64,000 bases of DNA from Myrica gale (Eukaryota > Streptophyta > Magnoliopsida > Fagales > Myricaceae), in the NCBI GenBank assembly GCA_963930655.1, contig OZ005618.1:20992501-21056500 (forward strand). The letters are read 5' to 3'. The first letter of the stretch is position 1, and each line of letters opens with the position of its first letter. The translations under genes were made by a program, and so were the position numbers. Under the pieces are notes generated by a model that did no database searches, was not told where the DNA came from, and saw only the letters and a list, made by a program, of their open reading frames with translations. Shown in pieces: positions 36,601 through 48,600 of the stretch.

Positions 36601-39600
36601 ATCCAAGCACCATTTGTTGCTCCATCCTAGAAGAGAATCAAGAAACAATTTTTGGTACCCAAGCCTTCTTGGGTCCTTCAATGTTAGTTTTGGTTCCTTT
36701 TGGAACCCATGCTTTCTTGAGAGTCTTGTTCCCAAGTTTCTTTAATGCACAATCAAAGATAAGATGCCGATCTTTATTGCAAAAATGACATGTTTGAGTA
36801 GGTGCATTAAAAGATTTAGCCTTCACAAAATAATTCTTAAAATATTTTTGGTGAATTGAAGGCTTGTAGCCTAAGCCACTTTTGTCAAAGACACATCTTT
36901 GACTACTAAGCATGTTTTCCAAGATTTTGCTTCCTTTAGTAAACTTCTCAATAATTTTGCTTTGAGAAATAATCTTGTTATTCAAAGCAACCTTTTCATT
37001 TTCAAATTCTAAAGCTTTTTGTTGGAGCAAGTCATTTTCTAGCTTTAGAATATCTTTCTCATTTTTCAATAAATCAATATCTTTTGAGATCAAAATGAGT
37101 TTCTTTTTCAATGATGTATATTTTGAACCTAGTAGTTCGAATTGACATAAAAGATCATTAAAAGCATTTTGAAGCTCACTATAAGAAGTTTCATGCTCAT
37201 CATCGGAAGAATGTACCTCATCATCATCCTCATCGGTTTCCTCAAATGTCATGTAGCATTTGTTGGCTATTTCTCCATTTTTTTCTTCTTCGGAGGAAGA
37301 TGATCTTTCATCGTTGGCATTGTTCCCTTCGTGAGTGGTCTCTAGAGCATGCCAAATTTCCTTAGCATTTGTGCAAGAAGATATTCTATTAAAATCACAT
37401 TTATCTATGGTACAATAAAGAATGTTCATTGCTCTAGCATCCAAAGAAATTTTCTTTTTATCTAGGTCACTATATTCATATTTGTTTTCAAATTCTCCAA
37501 CTTCATTAGTAGGAATATGTGGACCATTTAATATGCATAACCATAGATCAAAATCAATGGATTGAATAAAAATCTTCATCCTTTTTTTTTTCTGGAAAGA
37601 GACCAATGGCACATGACTTTCTCTCCGTTCTCTCTCTTCCGCGCTCTTCTTTCCGTTCGTTTTTCCAGTTGGATTAGGGTCCTGAGCTAGTGTTTTGAGA
37701 TGGTTTTATTTCGCAGTTTAGTGATTGAGGCGAAGACGTTTCGTTTCTCGGTTAACAAGTTGGGTATTGTTACGTTATCGGAGTCGAGTCGGAAATCCCA
37801 GAGTTTCGTTCGTATTGGCAGAGATGGGGTGGTGTGGCTTACCCACCTCTTTGGTAAACTGATGGAGGGGAACGAAGACAAGGATTTTCCGGCGAAGTTC
37901 AATGAATCTTCACGAGCGTTTCTTGCCCAGAAATGCTCGAATGAGCATGGTAGATTCGTTGTGTTGATGGAGTTTGGGGACAGTAGGCGGAGGGGGGCAG
38001 TCAGAATCCCAGAGGGGAGGTTTGGCGTTGGCTGGCAGGCTTTTGCTCAGTCTGTTGAGGAATTGATTTCTGTGTTTGGGGAGATGCGTCGTTCAGGCGA
38101 GGGACAAGCAGTGGCCGAGGTTAGGAAAGGTGTTTCATATGCTCAGCTGGTGAAGGGAGGCTCGCCGGTGATGAAGGAGGAGGGAGAGAGGGGGCAGGAG
38201 GAAGGAGGGGGGGAGCTTCGGGAGCCTTGTGTTGGTATCGGAAACCTGACCCGGCACGTGTGCTCAATTCGAAATGGTGATGTTGAAGGGCCTGCAGAGT
38301 CGGCTGTGAATGATGGAGAGCTCTGGGCGCATTTAATGCGCATGCGGGATGAGCTGGAAAAACTCATCGTTCTGGTTGAAAATCAACGAAAGGAGTCACG
38401 GAAGATGCTGAGATGTTCGGCTTGTAATTCTCTTACACTGGATCGTGGGGCTGGGCTTCGTGAGTCTGATCAATTGTATACTTTGGGTCTTGTAACGGAT
38501 GGCTCTGAGGATCTCGTTGGGCTGGAGGGGGAGAGGGCGTTGGGGGGGCTGAGTGGGTGGACCGAGATGGGTTCCCTCGTATTGGGCCGTGGGCCTGGGG
38601 CCGTTGATCCTGGCCCATCCACGAATCTGGGTGTCGGGTGCCGAGATAACCCATTGCAGGTGGAGTGTCGCGACAGCTCCGTTCCCGTGGCAAACCTCTC
38701 GGCTGATGACCGGACCCCCACGACGGTGGCAGCCTTGCCTTCGGCGACCCCGTCTGTGGTGACAGGGATGGGTTCCGGCGTAACTCCGGTGCCGGAACAG
38801 TGTCATGAAGTTGGAGCAGACTTAACCCATTTCTCGTTTGGCGTGTCGGAGACGACGGGGGGTTCCTATTCGGCGCCAGATCTCGCCGATCTTCAGGATC
38901 CGGGGAGTTGTGTTGCCGATCAGGGGAAGGAAATATTGGATCCTTCTGCGGGAGCTATTTCCGGTGGTTTGGAGGAGGGGGAATGTTCTCGGGTGGGTCA
39001 GATGGTTGGCACTGTTGGAGTTCCAGAGGTGGGAATGGAGTTGATTTCGCTGGAGGTGGGAAGGCTAGAAACAGAGGGCAATGTTGGAAAACCAGTTCTA
39101 GAATATGGAGGGGAGTCGATTTCGCTGGAGGTGGGAAGGCTAGAAACAGAGGGCAATGTTGGAAAACCAGTTCTAGAATCTCAACCCTGGACAGTCAGTG
39201 TCCCTGGTAAAGCTGTGAGGGGGGATTCTCCGGCGTGGGTATTGGACATGGTTTCTTCGGTGGGTCAGATGGTTGGGGTGTCGTGTGGTGGTCAAGAGGA
39301 TAAATTGAGGGACCTCTTTGCAGCTTTGGAACGTAATCGGGTACCGCTTTCTTCGCAAAAGTCCAGAAAGTCAGGAGGGAGGATGATAAGGGAGTTGAAG
39401 GGGTTGAAATCATCGGTTAATTATGAAGGGTCTGCAGCACTTGCTACGAAGACGTAACTGTTTGCTAGGGGTCTCTTTTGTGGCGTCTTGGGGGTTATGA
39501 GGGCGGTTATGAGGGCGATTGTTTTTGTGACATCTTGGTGCTTTGGGGGTTCTGAGGGCGGTTTCTCTTGGGAGAGCCTCAGTATTTTCTCTTGTACTGT

Positions 39601-42600
39601 TGTCTCCGTTGTCGCGTGTACTTTGTTTTTTTTACTTTTTTTAATAAAATTGGCTTAATTATCAAAAATAAAAATCTTCATCCTAGCGTTCCAATACGTA
39701 TAATCATTTTTTTCAAATAGAGGTGGTCTTAGTGTGGAAAGCCCTTCAACTTGAGTGTTGAAACTTGTAGTTGTCATTCTAACTCAAGATGTTTAAATCT
39801 TGTATAAAGAGCACTAAGCTCTGATACCAATTGATATTCCTAGGATTAAGGCAACCCAAGAGGGGGGTGAATTGAGTTTCAAAACTTTTTCGAAAATTAC
39901 CCCAAAGAGTGTGTTTGCTAGCTACAAGAGAAAACTTTAAAGCAATAAAATAGTAGCACAAATAAAGAGATAAGGGAAGAGAAGCAAACACAATATTTAG
40001 GTGGTTCGGCAAGCCCGCCTACGTCCACCCCTCAAGCTCCTTTACCGAGCCTTGAGGTTTCTCCACTATTCTCCCTTCAACCAAGGGAACAGTTTCCTTA
40101 CACTTGTGCTTGAAAAAAACCCTCTTCAAGCCTCAAGAACGAGTTTGAGAACAAACCTCTCCAAACTCCTTCTTTCGATGAACAACCCTCACCGAAAGGA
40201 TGCAAGAGAATCACTCTCTTAGGAATGTGTATGGTTGAACAAAATTCCCCTCTAAAACTCCCTTGAAGGAGTAGATATTACAATGAGAAATAACTAGCTC
40301 TTAGGCTTCACACAATAACAAGGATGTGAAAGTGTAATTTGTGTGAATGATACGAGAAATATGAAATAGGAAAGTTTAGAATATTTCTCAAGCTATACAA
40401 ATGATATGTGGTCGTTGGGTCTTTATTTTAGATGAAATGAAGGTGTATTTATAGGCCACAAATGAAAACTAGCCGTTTATAGCCGTTAGGGGTCGATTTG
40501 ACAATTTTACCGTTGTACCGGTGGACCGCTTCATGTACCGGTGGACCGCTTCAAGTAGTCGTTGCCCAACGGTCATAAATTTGAATGCTATCAATGATCA
40601 ACCGCTTCATGTAGAGGTCGACCGCTACAAAAAGTTCATCGACCGGTTCATTTAAAAACATGTTTTTGACCACTTTTAAACACTCAATTTTAAAGACTTA
40701 ATTCTCATAAGTATATGAAGGGTTTAAGAGTATATTTGGGGTGTTTTGAAACCTTTAAAAACATTTTAATCTTTCAAACAAAATGTAAAACGATTTATGG
40801 ACGTTTTGAAAGATATGCAAATGCGTGATTCAAATCCTTGTCAAATGTGGAATAAAGAGTTAACAAGGATTATACCCTAAGGTCTTGAAACTTCACTTTT
40901 AGCTTCTTGCATCTTCTTGTTCTTCTTTCTTCAAGGTTTGACTCTTTTCGTCAAGTTGTCTTTGTCTTTGAAGATGTCCAATTTGTAAACTCATCCATTT
41001 ATTGTAATCATCAAAATCTCGATTGTGCACAAAAGCCAACAAGTACCGCCTTTGTATTGCTCATTTTCCTTTTTCTTTCAATAAAGCTTTCCTTATTTAT
41101 CAAAAAATAATAATGATGGGTTTCCTCAAGATGTATAGGGCTCCAATGCATCCATCTTTTGTAGCTTTGCTCTGACTCTTTTGACCTTATAAGTGTGTGG
41201 ATCTAATTTTTGGTTGATATTTCTTTTCTTCTCCCTTTTGTTTTTCTTCTTTCTTACTCTACACTATTCTTACCATGGGGGGGGGACAACATTTCCTGTA
41301 TCGAAGCTATGGCGCTTCATGAAATAGTAGTATTTGACACCTTTAAGTTAAGAATATTAAAAGAACCTTTTGCTATTTTTCCCTGGTGGTGTTCATCTCA
41401 GGGCTGTTTAACAGGGTCATTGCATCAAGATTTTTTCTTTTGTTCCACAAGGATAAAAAATCTGTCTGAAAATTGTCCAATTCTGTTTGAAACCAAAAAA
41501 AAAGTTCAGGGAAGAAAGGATAAATGATGTTTGGCTATTTAGTCGCACATTTTCTTTTTAATCATTTCTAGGGGAAAATCCTCGAGTTCTTCATTCATGC
41601 CCGAGAAATTCAGGTTTTTTCTTGTGAATTTTAACTTTATTTTTTATGAGTGTATATGGTTCTCAAAGACTAATTGAGTGGGAACTGAATTTATGAATGA
41701 TCCATCCATTAGAGGCATGTATTCATCATTTGACGTTCGATGGAATTTATTTCTACTATTTTGTTTTATTTTAAAATGAAATGGAGACTACTTCACCAAT
41801 AATTGAAAATTCATTCGTATGTCAGCCCTTATGTTTGTTACACTGTCGTACATTTTTTTGACAGATTCCAGAGGCATTGTTGCATAGTGCACTTAAGTGC
41901 CTGGTTGATGTTGTTGTTTCTGAGACTGCGACGCTTGCCTCAGTTGCAATGCAGGCAATAGGTCATATTGGGCTTCGTGTTTCATTGCCTCCAATTGTTA
42001 ATGATTCTAGTTCTGGTAAAGTTTTTGTGCCTCTGCTGAAATCTCATGGATTGCCTAAACCATATTTGTAATAACTTTGGAACAAGACTTGAGATAGCAA
42101 ATTAACCATCTATTGCACTGCAGTTGACGTTCTGGTGATTTTACATGAAAAGTTGAGGAAGCTACTAGCTGGTGATGATATTAAAGCGATTCAGAAGATT
42201 GTTATATCCATTGGACATATCTGTGTAAAGGAGACATCTTCTTCCCTTCTAACTATTGCTCTCGATTTGATTTTCAGTCTCAGCCGATCTAAGGTGGGTA
42301 TGATTTCTTTTATCATATTTTGTGCTCGAATTGAATAGCTGGATATTAAAATGAATCTTCAGCAAGGTATTTTCACTCTTTTTGAACCAGACAAACTGGT
42401 ACAGATGCGATCATTTCAGCTTATGATTGCTTTTTCCCAAGTCAAAATCAGACCAAGGGTGGTCATGTCTCTTTTTCTGTCAAACATAATAACTCCTGGG
42501 AACATTGGACTTAATCCAAACCAGTTCATGTAAATCCGGGTTTAGTTCAGGTGAATCATTATTTTTTCTTCAATATAGGGGGAATGTGAAATGGTGGCAG

Positions 42601-45600
42601 TCATTGTCAAGGTGACAAGAAAAGCCAAAAGCAAGATAGAAAACACATTTAGAGAAGAATAAAAAGGAAAGAAAAAACAGCATGAGGAGTTTTGTTTCTC
42701 ATTGGAAGTGTGGAAATAACAAGAGGACTATTAATGTCCATATTCATGTTCATGCCTCTACTGCCACAATATTGTAAACTTTCATGTGTCATTTCACATA
42801 GTGTATTTGAAGGTTGGTCTCAGGTTGAGTTTTTTCCCAGACATCTCAACTTTGAATATGACTAACTTTGCTTGGTTTTTATTTTTGGGAAAATATTAAT
42901 CAAAATTCCTTAAATACCGAACCAAATTTAACCATGGGATTGGTTTTTATCAGTTTTGAGGTTGCTCTGGATTAAGCTGTACCTTAGTGGAACAAATTGG
43001 TTTTGATAATTGCAGTTTTTGGGTTGTACAGGTCGAAGATATCCTTTTTGCTGCTGGGGAGGCTCTATCATTTTTATGGGGTGGTGTTCCTGTAACCGCT
43101 GATGTTATTCTCAAAACTAACTATACTTCACTTTCCATGGCTTCGAAGTTCCTTACTGGAGATGTGAGCACCTCTCTCTCAAAGTATGGCCCTACTTGGA
43201 AAAGTGAAGTGGACGAGGATTATCGCGTCATGGTTAGAGAGACAATTACTCGGAAACTTTTTGATAATCTTTTGTATAGTACTAGAAAAGAAGAGCGCTG
43301 TGCTGGAACTGTCTGGCTACTATCGCTTACAATGTATTGTGGCCATCAACAAGTCATCCAGCAAATGCTTCCTGAAATTCAGGTTTGATCTTGGTCTAGA
43401 TATTAAACTGTCTGCCATCTTTTTTTCTCTTTCATATGCTTGAAAGTTAGCTGCTTGCATTGAAATTTAGCCAAGCATTATGGTCTTCTGATGGCAGGAT
43501 GTGTAATCTATATTTGAAGGCAGTCCATAAACCATCTGTGCAGTGCTATTGTTTGTGAGATATTGGTACTTTGGGTAGGAAAAAATGTTTTTAAAGGGCT
43601 AAAATGTTAAAGAATTGGAAAATGATAATTGCGGTCTGCTTATTATGGTTTGTAAAACACCACTATGTTTCATTGAATCAAAAAGTCCCGTAACCTAGAA
43701 ATCCGGGGTGCTATTTCTCACGTCTTAAGGTAGGAAAACTTGCATAAAAGTGTGGATGTAAGTAAGGCCCTCCCATATTGATCTATGTGGAAGAATGTCC
43801 TCTAAAATTTGGGATCGAGGTTAAGCAAAATTGACTAGGATAGTAATATTTCTGTTGAGCCTCTATGTCCACTTGGAGCTAAAGATTTGAATTGTGCACC
43901 CTCTGAAACATCAAAATAAATGGTACGAACCTCCTTCTATATGTTCCCCTTCAACGACCAAGTCTTCTGACTTTTCCCTTCCATTGGCTGATGAAGCCTT
44001 TTTTTTTTTGATGAATAAACAGCTTTTATTAAAAGAAAGGAAAAAGAGAGAGTACAGTACAAAGGCTGTACTAATCTCACTCAAAGCATACAAAGAAAAT
44101 AGCTAACAAAGTCCACAAGATCTAGAAAAGGCCCCCCATCACAGCATTAGCCCAAAGATAAATGGAAAGTAAAAAAGACTCTTGCAACTGAGAAGAAGAA
44201 CTAGCAGAATCATCAAAACATCGACGGTTACGTTCCCTCCACAAACACCACAAAATACATAGAGGAATCATCTTCCAAACCACGTTAGCCAAAGGATCCT
44301 CAAAAATCCTACCCCAACACGCCAACACACCCCCCACCCCACCAGGCATAACCCACGAAATCTGAAAAATACGGAGGACATAAGCCCACAATCCTCTCGC
44401 AACCGAGCAATGAAGGAGCAAATGATCAACAGATTCAGCATTCCCATGACACAAATAACACCAATCAAGCATACAAAGACCCCTGCGGCGTAAGTTATCT
44501 ATCGTCAAAATCCTGCCATGCACCGCTTCCCACACAAAAAACGCAACTCGCGTGGGGACTTTAGACCTCCACACCCCACGCCACGGGAACGTAGCCGCTC
44601 TAACACCACAGAGAAAGGCATAAAAAGATTTGACTGTGAAACCACCATCTTTTGAGCCCAACCAAACCATCTTATCCGATACCCCTCTCCTAACCACAGA
44701 AGCATAGAGAGTGCTGAAAAAGGCCGAGAACTCTTCCAATTCCCAATCATTAGCACATCTCGTAAACTGAACATTCCACACCAAACTGAGAGAGCCAACT
44801 TCCAAACAATCGACCACCCGAGCAAGAGGAGCCTGAGATAAAGAAAAAACAGTGGGGAAAGAATTACAAAGGGGTCTATCCCCACACCATCGATGATGCC
44901 AGAAACTAATATTTTGACCTGATCCCACCACATAACGAATATGCTCAGAGAAAGCATCCCACCCCTTAGAAATATGTTTCCACAAGCCGACACCATATGA
45001 GCCACAAACATTCCTCGTACACCACCCACCACCCGTGGCACCAAATTTTGCTACAATAATCCTCCTCCAAAAACTATCCCTCTCATGAGCAAACCTCCAT
45101 AACCATTTACCCAACAAAGCTTGATTAAAGAGCATCAATCTCCGCAAACCCAAACCCCCATTTTCCAGAGGTGAACAAACTGTCTCCCACTTAACAAGAT
45201 GGAATTTGTGAACATGCTCATCACTACCCCACAAGAAATCGCGTTGCAATTTCTCCAATCTTTTAGCAACTACAGCTGGAAGGGGAAAAAGAGAAAGAAA
45301 ATAAGTAGGGAGGCTGGATAGAGTTGATTTAATCAATGTGATTCGACCACCCTTAGATAAATACAGTTTCTTCCACCCTGCCAACCTTCGAGCCATCCTC
45401 TCCAATATACCATCCCAAACATGAATACATTTATAGCTAGCACCCAAAGGAAGGCCCAAATACGACATAGGCAGAGAAGAGACCCTACATCCCAAGATAC
45501 TAGCCAACTCATTGACATTATCAACTCGACCAATAGGGATAACCTCAGATTTTGCAAGATTCACCTTCAACCCCGAAACTGCCTCAAAACACAAAAGCAA

Positions 45601-48600
45601 ACAACGTAAATGCCGAAACTGGTCAATCTCCGTTCCAGACATGAGAAGTGTGTCGTCTGCAAATAACAAGTGAGATATATTAAACGCCGCTCCCTCTCTA
45701 CCTCCAACCTGAAAACCTTCAATGACACCAATCTCGGATAATCTAGACATCATCCGAGAGAAAGCTTCCATAATAATGACAAATAATAAGGGAGAGAGAG
45801 GATCACCTTGCCTCAACCCTCTAGAACTTCCAAAGAACCCTTCAGATGATCCATTCACAAGAACCGAATACTTAACTGAAGAAATGCAAAATTCAATCCA
45901 CCTGCACCAGCTCTCCCCAAACCCACAACGCCTCAACAAATAAAGCAAGAAGTTCCAATTGACATGATCATAGGCTTTATGAATATCCAACTTACAAAGC
46001 ACACCTGGCTTATCCTGTCGCATCCGAGAATCAATACATTCGTTTGCAATCAAAACCGAATCCAAGATTTGTCTTCCCTTCACAAAAGCGTTTTGAGAAG
46101 AAGAAATAATCTTATCGAGGGAAAATTTTAATCTGTTAGCCAACACTTTTGCAAGGATCTTATAAACACCCCCCACAAGGCTAATAGGCCGAAAATCTTT
46201 CAAATCCACCGCCCCTGGCTTCTTAGGGATAAGCACAATGAAAGTAGCATTAAGACTCCGAGCAAATCTACCATGCCTCGCGAACTCATTAAACACCAAA
46301 AGCATGTCTGTCTTAACCACATCCCAACAAGACTGATAAAAGGCTATAGAGAAGCCATCCGGACCCGGAGCTTTGTCCCCATTGAGGCTATGCACCACAC
46401 CAGAGACCTCCTCCTCCTCAAAAGGGCGTTCTAGCCAATCTGCTTCTTCACCAGAAATAGAATCGAACTCCAAGCCCTCCAAAGACGGCCTCCAAGAATA
46501 AGGCTCCTGATACAAAGAGGTGTAGAAAGACACAATCTTTGTAGAAATGTCCACGGGATCCTCCACCATTTCCCCATCCATGTCCAACCGAGAAATAGAG
46601 TTGAATTTTCGGTTAGAATTAGCGACACAATGAAAGAATTTCGTACATCTATCACCATCCTTAAGCCATAAAGCCGGAGACTTCTGACGCCAACTAACTT
46701 CCTCCATATCAATCAGATGATCTAACTCCCTAGCCACTGCCACCTTCCTCCCCACGCCGACTGCATCAAGAGAACCGCCCTCATCTAGCTCATCAAGAGA
46801 GGAAAGCTCCCGCATCAAAGATAATTTGCGATTACTAAGATCACCAAACACTTCCTTATTCCACACTTTCAAATCTCGTTTTAAGGACTTTAATTTCTGG
46901 CTAAGAACAAAACTAGGAGAACCCACAAAAACATAACTCCTCCACATATCCGCAACCATATCCACGAAACCGTCCTCCTTCAACCACATATTCTCGAAAC
47001 GAAAAGGCTTCTTTCCACACCCCAACCTTACACTCTCCAACAAAATAGGAAAATGGTCAGAATCTAATCGAGGCAATCGACGCTGAATAACATCAGGATA
47101 CAACACCTCCCACTCTGAAGTAAAAAGGAAGCGATCAATCCGAGACCAAGATTGAGTTGTCCGATTATTAGACCACGTATAGCACCCTCCACATAACGGA
47201 ATGTCCAACAAATCCATCTCAGATATAAAATCTGAAAAATCACCCATAGCTCGAACACTACCACCTGATCCAGAGCGCTCACCAGAAAATCTAATGGCAT
47301 TAAAATCCCCCCCAATACACCACGGGAGGTTCCACCATGAATACACTCCCATCAACTCATCCCATAAAATACTCCGACAATTAGCATCATTAGGACCATA
47401 AACACCCGAAAACACCCACTGAATCCCATCATCGATATTTTTAAAAATCACCGAAAGAGAAAACATACCATCACAGGACTCCACCAACTCCAACACCCGA
47501 GAATCCCATAACAAAAGAATACCACCCGAAGCTCCCTCCACCGCTAAATGACACCACCGCACAAACGGACCTCCCCACAGACATCTCACCACAGCTCTCG
47601 GAATCACTCCCAGCTTAGTCTCCTGCAAACAAACTACATCAGGTCGCCAACCTCTAAGTAAATTGCCTATCCGCCTGCATTTCACAAATGTTTCAACTTC
47701 ATGAGAGAAGTGGAACACAGGACTCATTTCACCTCCTATATTTGGTATTATGTATTTGTAGCATCTTATCCAACAATGCTTATAAAATAACTAACTGCTG
47801 TGAAATCAAGGTTATTCCCAAATCAATTCTTCTGGAAAGGAATTGCCACTGATCCCTGGGAAGGGACAAGAAGGTTTCATATGTTTAAAACCTGATCCAT
47901 TTTGTTTTGTTTTGTTTTGTTTTAATGTGGGGTAGTGGTCTTCGTATACTCCTCTTGTACCAAGGTTCCAGCCTTTTTCTTTGTTAAGACGAAAAATATG
48001 AAACTTTAAATTATTGAGCTACTTCACTTCTACAATCCTTTTCCTTTCTCGGATTATCTGTATTTTCTTAGTTTTTTAGCTTGTATGGTCTAGGTGCATC
48101 AGTACAGTCTTTAATTAAGTTCATCTTACTTATCAAAAAAAAAAAAAAACTTCTGCAATCCTCACTGGATGCCGAAATGTTAGTAAGAGTAGCCAAAATT
48201 CTGTTGTAGATACCTGCATCTGTGTCTCGATGGTTGCTATAAAAATGAGGTACATGCAGTATATGGGCATAGCTCCACCATAACCCTTACCTAGGCCTTT
48301 ACAGGTTGACTTTATAGTAGTTGGATAGAAATTAGCATCTTCTGTTCAAGGAAGTTGCATTGCTCTAGCTTTTGCCCGATGATTTCGAACGCTTCAAATA
48401 ATGTAAGAAAAGCACTGGTCCATTCTGCACCTTTACTGAAGTTCATTCTTGAAGTCAATGTCAGTTGTATTAAGTGTCTCTTGTGGGCAAAAACCATAGG
48501 GACTAGACCCTGCTTGTGCATCTCAGCCTTCTTTGTGGCCCCTTGAGCTACAGTGATCCTCTATAGCTTCTGCTTTGGGGGTCTCCATGTGATTCACAGA

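Larger units (their letters stand above)
34601..41041 (-). mobile_element. Gag-only Copia-type LTR retrotransposon (TR-GAG-like), split by a LINE
   Basis: Two long terminal repeats (34601-35807 and 39832-41041) differ by only a few percent by eye. Read on the minus strand, each begins TGTTGGCTTTTGTGCAC and ends GGAATATCA. A perfect 5-bp target duplication AGTAC lies at 34596-34600 and 41042-41046. Next to the 5' LTR is TGGTATCAGAGC (initiator Met tRNA primer site), and next to the 3' LTR a polypurine tract. The internal region codes a gag and no protease, integrase, reverse transcriptase or RNase H. Without the 2.1 kb LINE inside it, the interior is only about 1.9 kb, so mobility would depend on another element. 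Confidence 0.93.
32500..41110 (+). mobile_element. Plus-strand LINE remnant in ECM29 intron 17, host of nested insertions
   Basis: Pieces of one LINE ORF2 C-terminus can be read at about 32600-32723 (SLWKHISNEWTFFCGNIRYL, VRFWHDLW), 34071-34588 (VLTIDNLRRGLCLINWCFLC, VDHVLIHC) and a 3' tail at 41042-41110 (AATAAAGCTTTCC then A-rich). A hAT element (32724-34062) and an LTR retrotransposon (34601-41041) separate them, and both are flanked by duplicated LINE bases. The LINE is also internally deleted near 34090-34150, where 'ttatgcttgattaattggt' occurs twice. The left edge is uncertain. Confidence 0.8.

Noticed and set aside
36141..36637. Possible pol region of the LTR element
   Set aside because: I looked for integrase and reverse transcriptase motifs between gag and the 3' LTR and found none; the stretch is noncoding.
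34770..40222. Identical 73-74 codon frames at 34770-34991 and 40001-40222
   Set aside because: Both are the same position in the two LTRs, and no LTR protein is known there.
43980..47760. Target duplication for the large LINE in intron 20
   Set aside because: Short matches such as 'atgaag' and 'atgaga' near the two edges are too weak to claim.
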